Of a stretch of DNA of 64,000 nucleotides, positions 7,295 to 17,999 are shown in pieces (position 1 is the first letter of the stretch; the number at the start of each line of letters is the position of its first letter). This stretch comes from Streptomyces sp. DSM 15324 (GTDB lineage: Bacteria > Actinomycetota > Actinomycetes > Streptomycetales > Streptomycetaceae). The stretch covers positions 806,001 to 870,000 of the forward strand of contig NZ_KQ949023.1 in assembly GCF_001514285.1 (NCBI RefSeq), given 5' to 3'. The notes beneath the pieces are model-generated. The model made no database searches and was not told the DNA's origin. It worked only from the letters and a program-made list of their open reading frames with translations. The translations under genes were made by a program, and so were the position numbers.

Positions 7295-7588
7295 TTTCCC
7301 CCTTAGTGCAGTGGCTGATGGTCGAAAAAGATCGTAACTGAACTCTCACGAAAGCGCGAGCGAAAAATCAAATTACGCAAAGTAGGCCCATGTCGCTTAT
7401 TGGAAATAGAGGGTAAAATGGGGCAAACTTTATCGCTTTTGTGACTCGCTCGGGGTTGTGAGTTTGGGCGAGGGAATGTCCAATATGGGCGCTCGGCGTA
7501 GGCAGGGCTAGTCTTCAAGCCGCGCAGCGGAATCGGTACTGCCATTCGAGCATTGGTGTAATTACGGGTGTTGTCGTAGCGTCTTTGT
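7295..7588. other. AT-rich intergenic segment, no gene seen
   Basis: Visibly poorer in G+C than the rest of the window, especially 7310-7570. Open frames across it lack ribosome sites and streptomycete third-position bias. It probably holds the promoter of the secreted-protein gene, but no box could be assigned. Confidence 0.55.
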
Positions 7589-8353
7589 TCAGATCCCCAC
7601 GGCGAAACCGGCCGACCAATCCTGCAAAGATGCAATCATACTGTCCCAGGCACCTGTTAGAAGCAGCACGCCAGTCAGGATCATCATGCTTCCGCCGATA
7701 CGCATGACCCAGACGTATCGCTGCTTCACCCAAGCGAAGGCGCCTAGCGCCTTACGGAATGCGATCGCGGCCAGGATAAAGGGCAACCCGAGACCAAGAC
7801 AATACGCGATTGTCAGAAGTGCTCCACGACCTGCACTGCCCTCATTGGCTGCGAGGATCGTCACCGAGGAGAGCGTGGGGCCCAGGCAGGGCGTCCAACC
7901 GATACCGAACAGCGCCCCAAGTAGAGGGGCGCCAGCGAGTCCTGACAACGGCCGTTTGTGGATACGAAATTCGCGTTGCGTCATCCACGGAAACAAGCCC
8001 ATGAAGAAGATGCCCATCAAGATCATTAGGATGCCTAGTGTCTTAGACAGGATGCCCCGGTACTCCTGGAGCGTGGAGCCGAAGTAGCCGAACAAGGCAC
8101 CACCGGAGACGAAGACCGCGGTGAAACCAAGCACGAAGAGAGAGGAGCCGACCGCCATCCGGCCGCGTCGAGCGGTTGCCAAATCGGTACCGGTGATACC
8201 CGTGACGTACGAGAGGTAGCCCGGCACTAGCGGTAGGACGCATGGTGAGAAGAAAGAAACGAGACCGGCAAGCACACAGATAGGAAAGGCGACGAGAATC
8301 GCCCCGCCGAGAACCGTGTTGTTCACCCCAACTTCTGCGGCAAAGGTTTCCAC
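7589..8353 (-). CDS. CcdA/DsbD-type thiol-disulfide transporter
   Basis: 254 residues with about six membrane segments. The two family motifs that carry the redox cysteines are present: SFFSPCVLPLVPGYLSY near the start and GIGWTPCLGP in the second half. CcdA proteins move electrons from cytoplasmic thioredoxin across the membrane to extracytoplasmic thiol proteins such as TlpA/ResA, often for cytochrome c maturation. The GTG at 8353 is chosen because GGAGAA lies eight bases upstream; a TTG at 8371 would overlap the preceding gene. Four bases separate it from the stop of the upstream TlpA gene, so the pair is an operon. The partner TlpA is frameshifted. Confidence 0.88.
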   Translation of the reverse strand: METFAAEVGVNNTVLGGAILVAFPICVLAGLVSFFSPCVLPLVPGYLSYVTGITGTDLATARRGRMAVGSSLFVLGFTAVFVSGGALFGYFGSTLQEYRGILSKTLGILMILMGIFFMGLFPWMTQREFRIHKRPLSGLAGAPLLGALFGIGWTPCLGPTLSSVTILAANEGSAGRGALLTIAYCLGLGLPFILAAIAFRKALGAFAWVKQRYVWVMRIGGSMMILTGVLLLTGAWDSMIASLQDWSAGFAVGI

Positions 8354-8357
8354 GGAA

Positions 8358-8979
8358 TCAATTCTCCGCAATCAATGGATCGATCATCTTCAGTAGGCTA
8401 TCTTCGGTTGGTGGTCGCAGCGCGCGAGCCGCCATCTTTCCCTCTCGATCAAGAATAACTGTGGAGGGAATGGTCTGGGGGTTCAGGGTTCCCTTAGGGA
8501 ATCCATCCAAGATCAATTTGCCTGTCGGGTCGTACAGGCTGGGATATTCAATGTCGTATGCTTTCTCAAATGCGAGAGCCGGAGTCCGGCTGGTGTCACG
8601 TGTGTCGATTCCCACGAACGCCACACCCTGAGACTCAGTATCCTTTGCGACCTTCGCGAAGGTGGGCGCTTCTGCACGGCACGGTGGGCACCATGAGCCC
8701 CAGACGTTCATTACGACAACCTTCCCTCTGAAGTCGGCAACGTTGAGTTTCCTTCCCTGAAGGGTTTCGCCCGCTAGTTCTGCAGTGGGGCGACGTTCTC
8801 CCTTTGGGGCGGTGGAGACGCCATCTGTACCGGCAATAAAGTTCGGCTGCCCGCCGCCTTCGGAGGCTCCGCCGTCGCCGCAAGCAGACAGGGAGAGTGC
8901 GCCTACTGCGGCCGGCCGGCAAGGCGGCGCGAGGCACGCGGCTGAGACTCATGTGAAAAGTTTCGCATGGGCGGCCCAT
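8358..8979 (-). pseudogene. TlpA/ResA-like thioredoxin lipoprotein, frameshifted in the signal peptide
   Basis: The thioredoxin domain is intact: GKVVVMNVWGSWCPPCRAEAPTF with the CPPC active site, then FVGIDTRD and TIPSTVILDREG. Upstream in the same frame come PNFIAGTDGV and the lipobox ALSLSACGDGG, but no start codon exists there before a stop. The start (MGRPCETFHMSLSRVPRAALPA, ATG 8979 with GAGAGAGG five bases before) is in another frame. The frames meet at three tandem CCGG-type units at about 8911-8921. Removing one 4-base unit gives a continuous reading LPAAVGALSLSACGDGG, a normal lipoprotein signal. It is therefore either a recent 4-bp duplication that inactivates the gene or a sequencing error. 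A shortened protein from ATG 8711 would lack the membrane anchor. Confidence 0.8.
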
Positions 8980-9127
8980 CGGGCCTCTCTCGCCCCCTCG
9001 ATTGGTTAATATGGCCAGTAGGTTGAATTCTATCCAGTTAGCCCCCAAGATAACCGTTTAGGTCAATTTGGTATCGAGCGGATTCGGGTGGTTTGCACAC
9101 AAACCGCACGCCGAGGGGTCAGGCTAG
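8980..9127. other. intergenic edge of the AT-rich patch
   Basis: Contains the putative promoter region of the tlpA-ccdA pair and the 5' boundary of the transposase remnant. Base composition changes from AT-rich to typical streptomycete GC within about 9080-9130. No terminal inverted repeat was recognised. Confidence 0.4.
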
Positions 9128-9919
9128 GGCCATCCACGTCGATGGCTCCGAGTCCGAGACATCATCCCGCGCATCGCCCGCAAGGGCATCGAGCCCTCTC
9201 ATCGGCTGGGCTGTCACCGTTGGACCGTGGAGCGGACGGTGGCGTGGCTGGCCGACTGCCGTCGCCTGCACGGGCGGGTACGAACGCTCGCGCTCACCGA
9301 CGACCGGGGCCGCCTGCTGTGGGTCTCGGCGGCCCGCCCCGGGCGATCCTCGGAGATCAGCGTCTGCCGCCACGACCAGCTCACCGCGAAACTGCGGGCG
9401 GCCGGGCTTGGCGGCATCGCCGACCTCGGGTTCGTCGGCCTCGACGACAGCGGCCCGGATGCCGACCCGACGGTGATCACCGGCTACAAGGCCGCCCGCA
9501 ACCGGCCCCTGACCCGAGGGCAGATACTGTCCAACAAGGCACTGGCCGCCGTCCGGGCGCCGGTCGAGCACGGCTTCGCCCATCTCAAGAACTGGCGGGT
9601 CCTCGCCAAGGTCCGCACCGACCCGAAGCGGGCGACGGACCTGATCAGGGCCCTGCTGGTCCTGACGAACCGCGAAGTCTCCCGATGGCCGACGATCTTC
9701 AACGAAGTCATCCACCCGCGACCGGCACGAGTATCGAGAACCCGCGCACACCAGACCCGTGACCTGCAACTTCACGAAGCACACTGCTCAATGGGGCACG
9801 GCCTCACCCACCCCCTGGCCACTGCCCTGCGCGACACGGCCCTGCGGCCGGCCCCCTCCGGACTCACCCTCCGCGCGGCCCTCCGACACGCGGACTGGGC
9901 GCCGCCGCGGTTGCGGTGA
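9128..9919 (+). pseudogene. chimeric transposase remnant (IS5-type C-terminal piece joined to a DDE_Tnp_4-type piece)
   Basis: A single frame without a plausible start reads first DIIPRIARKGIE and RLGCHRWTVERTVAWLADCRR, the C-terminal block of IS5-family DDE transposases. From about 9270 it changes to LALTDDRGRLLWVSAARPGRSSE, DQLTAKLRAAG, ALAAVRAPVEHGFAHLKNWRVLAKVR and LIRALLVLTNREVSR, the second half of a different DDE (DDE_Tnp_4-like) transposase. Both pieces lack their N-terminal catalytic Asp regions. Sequence after about 9700 is not recognisably transposase. The element cannot be active. It marks the right edge of the AT-richer patch and may be the scar of nested insertions. Confidence 0.78.
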
Positions 9920-9945
9920 CGCCCAGCCGGAGGACGGAGAAGAGC

Positions 9946-10713
9946 TCAGGTGTCGACACCCAGGGTCAGGGTGCCCGCGTACCCGGAGGAGGTGGAGCTC
10001 CCCAGGGCGGTCAGGGTCAGCAGACCGGAGGCGGCGCCTGCGCCGTCGTAGATGGAATCCTGGGCGAGCGTGGTGCGGGTGACCGTGTTGGTCGTGTACG
10101 GGGAGACCCTGGCGACGGCGGTGGTGATGGTCTCGCTGAAGAACAGCTGGCCGGTGTGGAGCTCCCGGCCGCCGGAGAAGTGCCCGTCGGAGGAGACCGT
10201 GACACCGGTGGCGACCTTGACGTGGACGTGGATGCAGCGGCCGCGGTACCAGCCGGGGTAGATCGTGGTGATCGAGGCGAGTCCGCTGGAGTTGGTGAGC
10301 ACACCGCCGCGCAGGAAGGTGCCGTCGTCCGGTTCGCTGTGGCCGTTGTTGCCGACGTAGCCGGAGTACTCGCCGAGGGCGTCGGCGTGCCAGATCTCCA
10401 CCAGGGCGTTGCCGAGCGGGGCGCAGCTGCCGGCGTCGACCACGGTGAGGGCCAGCTTCAGCGGGATGCCGGCCTTGCCTTCGGTGACGTCGGAACGGAC
10501 GTACTGTCCGTCGAGGTAGTAGGGGCCTTCGGTCATCTCCCTGGTGAGGGTGCAGACGGCCGCGGCGGCGACGGGAGCGGTGCGGTCGGCCGTGACGGTG
10601 GGGGCTTCGGTCGACGCGGCGGCGCCGACGGCGAGGGTGGCGGCGGTGGCACCCGTCGCCATCAGCACCGTACGGCGTCCGATGGGGCTGCGAGTTTCCG
10701 AGGTGTCTGTCAT
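9946..10713 (-). CDS. exported intradiol ring-cleavage dioxygenase-like protein
   Basis: 255 residues. A twin-arginine leader (IGRRTVLMATGATAATLAVGAAA) suggests Tat export. The catalytic domain has the non-haem Fe(III) ligands of intradiol dioxygenases: Tyr in MTEGPYYLDG, Tyr in YPGWYRGR, and the two His of CIHVHVKV. The insert VEIWHADALGEYSGY is also typical. These enzymes open catechol-type rings between the hydroxyls. Secreted streptomycete members are thought to act on lignin-derived catechols. ATG 10713 is chosen; an in-frame GTG at 10719 is possible and neither has a strong ribosome site. No partner gene for aromatic breakdown is adjacent. Confidence 0.88.
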   Translation of the reverse strand: MTDTSETRSPIGRRTVLMATGATAATLAVGAAASTEAPTVTADRTAPVAAAAVCTLTREMTEGPYYLDGQYVRSDVTEGKAGIPLKLALTVVDAGSCAPLGNALVEIWHADALGEYSGYVGNNGHSEPDDGTFLRGGVLTNSSGLASITTIYPGWYRGRCIHVHVKVATGVTVSSDGHFSGGRELHTGQLFFSETITTAVARVSPYTTNTVTRTTLAQDSIYDGAGAASGLLTLTALGSSTSSGYAGTLTLGVDT

Positions 10714-10832
10714 GAACACGGCACCGTAGGAACGGTTTCTGTTGGGAAGCTGTCAGACCATTAAAGTGAGCGCCCGTCAAGTTACTTGCCGGGCGCGTGT
10801 CGACAACCGGTGGCCCGCGTCTCCGACGGCGC

Positions 10833-12587
10833 CTACCCGGCCTGCCCCATCCCGGCGGCATTCGGCCACGACTGGGCCGGCTGAACGTTCGGCCACCCCG
10901 TGGCGGGCGCGGGGGTCAGGCCGTTCGTGCCCCGCACCTGCGCGGCGGTGAGCCCCCCGCGAGCGGGGACACCGGGCGGAGTCGGGCCGGGAGCCGGGGC
11001 GGGAGCCGGGGCCGGGGGCGGCACAGGAGTCATCGGCGCCTGCATGGCCGGAGTCATCGGGGCCTGCATGGCCGGAGCCATCGGCGCCTGCATCGCGGGA
11101 GCCATCGCCGGTGCCATCGCCGGAGTCATTGGCGGCGCCATCGCCGGAGCCATCATCGGCGCGGGGGCCGGGGGCGCGGGGGCCGGCGCCGGGGCCGGAG
11201 CGGCCGCGGGCACAGGCTGGGGGAAGACCTGTGCGGCGGCCGGCAGCGGCATCCCGGCGCCGTTGGACGGGGCGGCCTGCGCCGCCGCGGGCGCCTGCAT
11301 GGGCAGGCTCGCGGCGGCCGCCGCCGGGACCAGTCCCGGCATGCCCATGGCCTGAGCGGCGAGGCCCTGCATGCCCGCCCCGTTGGTCGCCTCCACCAGC
11401 AGCCGGTCCACGGCGGCCGTGCCCGAGCTGTAGCTGATCCCCGGGCTCAGCTCGGGTACGGGGGCTCCCCGCTTCGTCCCGTAGAGCACCTGCTCCAGGC
11501 CGGACACCAGGCGACGCACATCCACCTGGGGGCGCACCACGAGCCGCGCGAAACGGCTGGAGGAGCCGATCTTGTTGCCGCACTCACGGATCAGGATGCG
11601 GTGCTCGGTGAGCAGCCGGTCCCGCACGACCGTGCCCTCGGCGCCGACGGGAAGGCGTACGAAGAGGAAGTTGCCCTGGGAGGGGTAGACCGTCAGACCG
11701 GGGAGGGCCGAGAGCTGGCTGGCCATGTCGAGGCGGTCCCGGCGCACCTGTATCAGGCTCTGCAGGTACTCGGGGCCGTGCTCCTTGAGCATGAAGACCA
11801 CGTACTCGGCGAAGGCGTTGAGGTTCCACTTCGGCAGCATGGAGCGGACCTTGCCGGCCAGGGAGGGGTTGGCCACCATGTAGCCGAACCGGATGCCGTG
11901 CAGACCGAAGTTCTTGCCGAGGCTGCGCAGGACGATGACGTTCGGGCGGATCATCGCCTCCTGCACGACGCTGGGTTCCTGCTCGGCGTCGGCGAACTCC
12001 AGGAACGACTCGTCGATGATGATCAGGTCGAGGTCGGCCATCGCGTCCATGAACTGCACGAGGGCGCGCTTGTGCTGGAAGCCGCCGTCGGGGTTGTTCG
12101 GGTTGCAGATGACCGCGACCCGGGTCCCGCGGGTGCGGATGAAGTCGGCGTACTGCCCGAGGTCGAGGGCGAAGCCGCTGGACTCCTGGAGCGGGAACAT
12201 GTCGACCCGCTTGCCGGTCTCCATCGGCTGGTCGGTCCAGCGGCCGAAGGTGGGCACGGGCACGGCGACGGACTCACGGATCAGCAGATGGTCGATCCAG
12301 GTGATCAGCTCGGTGGAGCCGTTGCCCATGGCGACGGCGGACGGGGGCAGCTGGAGGAGGTTGCACAGCTCGGCGGTGATCGTCTCGGCGCTGCTGGGGT
12401 AGTAGGTGACGATGTCCCGCAGCCTGGCGGACATGGTGTCCATCATGGCCGGAGTGGGGAAGTAGGGGTTGCAGGGGATACAGAAGTCGACCGGCCCCGT
12501 GCCGTCGCCGCCTTCTCGTGTCAGCGCCGCCATCGACGGGCTGTGCGCCGCCGTACTGCGGAACAACGAGGTGACGTTGTCGGCCAT
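10833..12587 (-). CDS. class I/II PLP-dependent aminotransferase with long Pro/Ala/Met-rich tail
   Basis: 584 residues, ATG 12587 preceded by GGAGG at 4-5 bases. Residues 30 to about 395 form a fold-type I aminotransferase resembling histidinol-phosphate aminotransferase: GNGSTELI (88-95), CNPNNPDGG (161-169), Asp192 in IIIDESF, and the PLP lysine Lys225 in RSLGKNFGLHGIRFGY. About 190 further residues are low complexity: an alanine/proline-rich linker, then tandem PAMAP/MQAP/MTP repeats, a PAPAPAP run, and an end with VQPAQSWPNAAG. Ordinary family members end at about 360-400 residues. The amino donor/acceptor and the role of the tail are unknown. The gene stands alone. Confidence 0.85.
   Translation of the reverse strand: MADNVTSLFRSTAAHSPSMAALTREGGDGTGPVDFCIPCNPYFPTPAMMDTMSARLRDIVTYYPSSAETITAELCNLLQLPPSAVAMGNGSTELITWIDHLLIRESVAVPVPTFGRWTDQPMETGKRVDMFPLQESSGFALDLGQYADFIRTRGTRVAVICNPNNPDGGFQHKRALVQFMDAMADLDLIIIDESFLEFADAEQEPSVVQEAMIRPNVIVLRSLGKNFGLHGIRFGYMVANPSLAGKVRSMLPKWNLNAFAEYVVFMLKEHGPEYLQSLIQVRRDRLDMASQLSALPGLTVYPSQGNFLFVRLPVGAEGTVVRDRLLTEHRILIRECGNKIGSSSRFARLVVRPQVDVRRLVSGLEQVLYGTKRGAPVPELSPGISYSSGTAAVDRLLVEATNGAGMQGLAAQAMGMPGLVPAAAAASLPMQAPAAAQAAPSNGAGMPLPAAAQVFPQPVPAAAPAPAPAPAPPAPAPMMAPAMAPPMTPAMAPAMAPAMQAPMAPAMQAPMTPAMQAPMTPVPPPAPAPAPAPGPTPPGVPARGGLTAAQVRGTNGLTPAPATGWPNVQPAQSWPNAAGMGQAG
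11029..11162. repeat. imperfect tandem repeat encoding PAM/MAPAM/MQAP motifs
   Basis: Units of the form GGCGCCTGCATSGC-GGAGYCATC recur with variation across this stretch inside the aminotransferase gene. On the coding strand they give repeated MxPAM, MAPAMQAP and MTPAM. Copy number is likely to differ between strains. Confidence 0.7.
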
Positions 12588-12792
12588 GGAACCTCCGTAG
12601 GGGGCGGGCCCGCTGGGGACGACCGGGCCCGTCGTCTGGGTGGCCCGAGCGGGGGAGCACGGGCCACTCGTACATACGGGGATGTGTGTCATCCCGTTCA
12701 ACCGATGTGAAAGAAATGTGAGGTGCGGAACGGCCGCCCCGGGTTTGGCATCCGTGTGCGCGGATCAGGTGCCGGGGCCGCGGGGCCTGCCG

Positions 12793-13845
12793 TCAGACCC
12801 CGAAGGTGTGCACCGTCGTCGAGCGGTACGTCTGTCCGGGCCGCAGGGTCGTCGAGGGGAACGACGGCTGGTTGGGGGAGTCCGGGAAGTGCTGGGTCTC
12901 CAGGCAGAGCGCGTCGCCCTGGCGGTAGACCCGGCCGCCCGGGCCGGTCAGGGTGCCGTCGAGGAAGTTGCCGGAGTAGAACTGGAGACCCGGCTCGGTC
13001 GTGGCGACGGTCAGGGTGCGACCCGAGGACGGGTCGCGCAGGAACGCCACCGGGACGGGCTCCCGCGTGACGCCCTTGTCGAGGACCCAGTTGTGGTCGT
13101 AGCCCTGGCCGTGCAGCAGCTGCGGATCGGCGACCCGCAGGTCCCGGCCGATCTCCTTGGGCGTCCGGAAGTCGAAGGGGGTGCCCGCGACCTCGGCCAG
13201 CTCGCCCGTGGGGATCAGCCCCGGGCCGACCGGGGTGTAGCGGGCGGCGGCGATCGACAGTTCGTGGTCCGTGACCGGGCCGCTGCCCTCGCCGGCCAGG
13301 TTCCAGTAGACGTGGTTCGTCAGGTTGACCACCGTCGGGCGGTCGGTGGTGGCCTCGTAGCCGATCCGCCAGCCGCCGTCCGCGGTGAGGGTGTACGTCA
13401 CCTCGACCGCGAGCGTGCCGGGGTGGCCCATCTCGCCGTCGGGGCTGGTGCGCGACAGCCGCAGGCCGACCTCCCCGCCCTCCTCGAAGGGCTCCACGTC
13501 CCAGACCCGGCGGTCGAAGCCCTCCGCCCCGCCGTGCAGGCTGTTCGGCCCGTCGTTGACGTCCACCTGGTGGGTCACGCCGTCGAGGGGGTAGCGGCCC
13601 GCGCCGAGCCGGTTGCCGTAGCGGCCGATCAGCGCGCCGAAGTACGGGGTCTTCCCGACGTACTCCTCGATCGTGGCGAACCCGAGGCTGACGTTCACAC
13701 GGCGGCCCTCGCGGTCGGGGATCTCCAGGGACCGCACGATCCCGCCGTAGGAGAGGACCTCCAGCCGGGTCCCGCCGTTCTCCAGCGCCCAGCTGTGGAT
13801 CTCCGTGCCGTCGGCCAGCTCGCCGAACAGCGACTTCACCGGCAT
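12793..13845 (-). CDS. galM: aldose 1-epimerase (mutarotase)
   Basis: 350 residues, ATG 13845 with GGGAGG six bases upstream. GalM-family landmarks are GALIGRYGNRLG (substrate Arg and Asn), NSLHGG with the catalytic His, NLTNHVYWNLAG with the second His, DHNWVLD, and the C-terminal VATTEPGLQFYSGNF with the catalytic Glu region, then LETQHFPDSPNQP. It interconverts alpha and beta anomers of hexoses in the cytoplasm. It follows the ChvE/MmsA/MmsB-like transporter genes on the same strand but a strong hairpin lies in between. A second epimerase at 37.3-38.3 kb is related but clearly distinct. Confidence 0.92.
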   Translation of the reverse strand: MPVKSLFGELADGTEIHSWALENGGTRLEVLSYGGIVRSLEIPDREGRRVNVSLGFATIEEYVGKTPYFGALIGRYGNRLGAGRYPLDGVTHQVDVNDGPNSLHGGAEGFDRRVWDVEPFEEGGEVGLRLSRTSPDGEMGHPGTLAVEVTYTLTADGGWRIGYEATTDRPTVVNLTNHVYWNLAGEGSGPVTDHELSIAAARYTPVGPGLIPTGELAEVAGTPFDFRTPKEIGRDLRVADPQLLHGQGYDHNWVLDKGVTREPVPVAFLRDPSSGRTLTVATTEPGLQFYSGNFLDGTLTGPGGRVYRQGDALCLETQHFPDSPNQPSFPSTTLRPGQTYRSTTVHTFGV

Positions 13846-13877
13846 TGCGCCTCCCTGTTCACAGGACCTCATGGGAA

Positions 13878-13901
13878 GGGCCCCGCCGTGCGGCGGGGCC
13901 C
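13878..13901. terminator. hairpin between transporter permease and galM
   Basis: GGGCCCCGCCG (13878-13888) pairs with CGGCGGGGCCC (13891-13901). It sits after the permease stop and before galM on the minus strand, so it probably lowers read-through from the transporter operon into galM. Confidence 0.6.
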
Positions 13902-13927
13902 GATCCGGTCGGTTCGATCGTTGTGGT

Positions 13928-15168
13928 CTACGAGCCGGACTTGCGCTTGTTCCAGACGTCGAAGCCGACCGCGAGCAGCAGGGCGAGGCCCTTGATGACC
14001 TGCTGCCAGTCGGTGCCGACGCTCAGCAGGTTCATGCCGTTGTTCAGGACACCGAGGACGAGACCACCGATGATCGCGCCGAGCACGGTGCCGACACCGC
14101 CGCTCATCGACGCGCCGCCGATGAACGACGAGGCGATCGCCTCGAGTTCGAAGCTCAGACCCGCCTTCGGCGAGGCCGCGTTCAGCCGGGCGGCGACCAC
14201 GAGACCCGCCAGCGCCGCGAGGACGCCCATGTTCAGGAAGACGTAGAAGGTGACCTTCTTGTCCTTCACACCGGACAGCTTGGCCGCCGGCAGGTTGCCG
14301 CCGATCGCGTAGATGTGCCGGCCGAAGACGGCGTTGCGCATGATGTAGCCGTACCCGACCACCAGCAGGCCCAGGATCAGCAGCACGATCGGCGCGCCCT
14401 TGTAGCTGGCGAGCAGCATCGTGACGGTGAGGACCGCGGCGACGATCGCGACGAGCTTGAGCAGGAAGAGGTTGCGGGGCGGCACGTCGAGCGAGAACTC
14501 CTGCTGGCGCTTGCGGTCGCGGACCTCCTGGAGGACCACGAAGACCAGCAGGACGATGCCGAGGAGCAGCGTGAGGTTGTGGTAGTTCGTCTTCGGGCCG
14601 ACCTCCGGGAGGAAGCCGTTGCCCATCTTCTGCAGGCCGTCCGGGAACGGGCCGAGGGTCTGGCCCTTCAGCAGGATCTCCGTCAGACCGCGGAAGAGGA
14701 GCATGCCCGCGAGGGTGACGATGAAGGACGGTATGCCGAGATAGGCGATCAGGAAGCCCTGCACCGCGCCGGCCACCGCGCCCACGACCAGGCACAGCAG
14801 CAGGGCGAGCGGCCACGCGATGCTGTGCTGCACCATGAGGACGGCCGCGAAGGCGCCGACGAACGCGGTCAGTGAGCCGACCGACAGGTCGATGTGGCCC
14901 GCGATGATCACCAGCATCATGCCGATCGCGAGGATCAGGATGTAGCTGTTCTGGAGTACCAGGTTGGAGACGTTGCGCGGCAGCAGCAGGTCGCCGCCGG
15001 TCCAGATCTGGAACAGGACGACGATCAGACCGAGCGCGATCAGCATGCCGTACTGGCGCATGTTGCGGCGCAGACCGCCCAGCACCAGCTGGAGCAGGTT
15101 GCCGTCGGACGATCCGCCGCTCTTGCCGGGCGGCGCGGCGGCCGGGACCTTGTCCGTGACTTCGGTGC

Positions 15169-15172
<4 letters not shown>
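13928..15172 (-). CDS. sugar ABC transporter permease, MmsB/GguB-like
   Basis: 414 residues with about ten membrane segments. It has the BPD_transp_2 (RbsC-type) signature [19 protein letters not shown] near residue 80 and [19 protein letters not shown] later. The length and the hydrophilic loop around [24 protein letters not shown] match the longer permeases of the multiple-monosaccharide (ChvE-GguA-GguB) type. It forms the channel for sugar import. Its ATG overlaps the stop of the ATPase gene by four bases (15169-15172). The order binding protein, ATPase, permease is standard for this importer class. Confidence 0.92.
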
Positions 15173-16719
<1,547 letters not shown>

Positions 16720-16751
16720 GGTCGTGCCTTCCAATCAGTAGGTTCCGCTGG

Positions 16752-17858
16752 TTACTTGAGCTCGTCGGCGGTGTAGTAGCCGCCGTCCACCAGAACCTTG
16801 GAGTAGTTGGTCTTGTCCACGCTCACCGGCTGGAGCAGGTAGGCCGGGACGACCTTCGAGCCGTTGTCGTAGGTCTTGGTGTCGTTGGTCTCCGGCTTCT
16901 TGCCGTTGAGGACCGCGTCCACCATGTTCGCGGCGACCTTGGCCAGCTCACGGGTGTCCTTGTAGACCGTCTGCGTCTGCTGGCCCGCGATGATCGACTT
17001 CACCGAGGCCAGCTCGGCGTCCTGGCCGGTGAGGACCGGCAGCGGCTTGCTCTTGGTGCCGTAGTCGTCCGACTTCAGCGCCGACAGGATGCCGATGGAG
17101 ATGCCGTCGTACGGCGAGAGGACCGCGTCGACCTTCTTGCTGGAGTACGACTTGGTCAGGATGTCGTCCATGCGCTTCTGGGCGGTGGCACCGTCCCAGC
17201 GCAGGGTCGTGACCTGGGTGAGGCCGGTCTGGCCGGACTGGACGACCAGCTTCTTCTTGTCGATGTACGGCTGGAGCACGCTCATCGCGCCGTTGAAGAA
17301 GTACTTGGTGTTGTTGTCGTCGTTGGAGCCCGCGAACAGCTCGATGTTGAAGGGGCCCTTGCCGGCGGCCAGACCGAGCTTGTCGACGATGTAGTTGGCC
17401 TGGAGCTCGCCGACCTTGGTGTTGTCGAAGGACGCGTAGTAGTCGACGTTCGGCGTGCCGAGGATCAGGCGGTCGTACGCGATGACCGGGATGTCCGCGT
17501 CCTTGGCCTGCTGCAGGACGTTGTTCAGCGACTTGTTGTCGATCGCGGCGACGATCAGCGCCTTGACGCCCTGGGTGATCAGGTTCTCGATCTGGGAGAC
17601 CTGCTGGTCGGGGTCGTCCTCGCCGTAGACCAGCTTGGTCTTGTAGCCGGCGGACTCCAGGTTCTTGACGACGTTCTTGCCGTCGGCGATCCAGCGCTCG
17701 GAGGACTTGGTCGGCATCGCGATGCCGATCGTGCCGCCCTTGGTGCTGCCCTTGTCCTCCTTGCTGCCGCCTTCGCTGTTCTGGCCGCAGGCGCTGAGCG
17801 TGAGGGCGAGGGAGGCGGCTCCGGCTATGGCGGCGAGTGCGGCTCTGCGGTTACGCAT
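16752..17858 (-). CDS. sugar-binding lipoprotein, ChvE-like
   Basis: About 368 residues. It begins [26 protein letters not shown], a lipoprotein signal with lipobox LSAC. The mature domain is a periplasmic-binding-protein type 1 fold ([59 protein letters not shown]) and is closest in pattern to the multiple-monosaccharide binder ChvE. It captures an aldose outside the membrane and delivers it to the permease. Two further ATGs lie at 17864 and 17867; 17858 is chosen because AAGG stands nine bases before it. Confidence 0.92.
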   Translation of the reverse strand: MRNRRAALAAIAGAASLALTLSACGQNSEGGSKEDKGSTKGGTIGIAMPTKSSERWIADGKNVVKNLESAGYKTKLVYGEDDPDQQVSQIENLITQGVKALIVAAIDNKSLNNVLQQAKDADIPVIAYDRLILGTPNVDYYASFDNTKVGELQANYIVDKLGLAAGKGPFNIELFAGSNDDNNTKYFFNGAMSVLQPYIDKKKLVVQSGQTGLTQVTTLRWDGATAQKRMDDILTKSYSSKKVDAVLSPYDGISIGILSALKSDDYGTKSKPLPVLTGQDAELASVKSIIAGQQTQTVYKDTRELAKVAANMVDAVLNGKKPETNDTKTYDNGSKVVPAYLLQPVSVDKTNYSKVLVDGGYYTADELK

Positions 17859-17999
17859 GATCATCATCCTTGATGTATGGCGGGACTCGGTACTGCGGTG
17901 CGAGGACGCCCGGGAGGGACGCCGTGAAAAGACCGAGAAGGAGGTGTGTGGGATTCTGCGCGCCTGTGTCGGCTTGTGTGAAGCGAGGTTTCCGGAACG

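Noticed and set aside
7303..7635. Possible small gene in the AT-rich gap
   Set aside because: No ribosome site, no codon bias, and it overlaps the 3' end of ccdA.
6795..9100. Integrative element with attachment sites
   Set aside because: No integrase, tRNA or flanking direct repeat was found; only composition and a transposase scar support acquisition.
11029..11162. CRISPR-like or regulatory repeat array
   Set aside because: Units are in frame with a coding tail, are imperfect and have no spacers.
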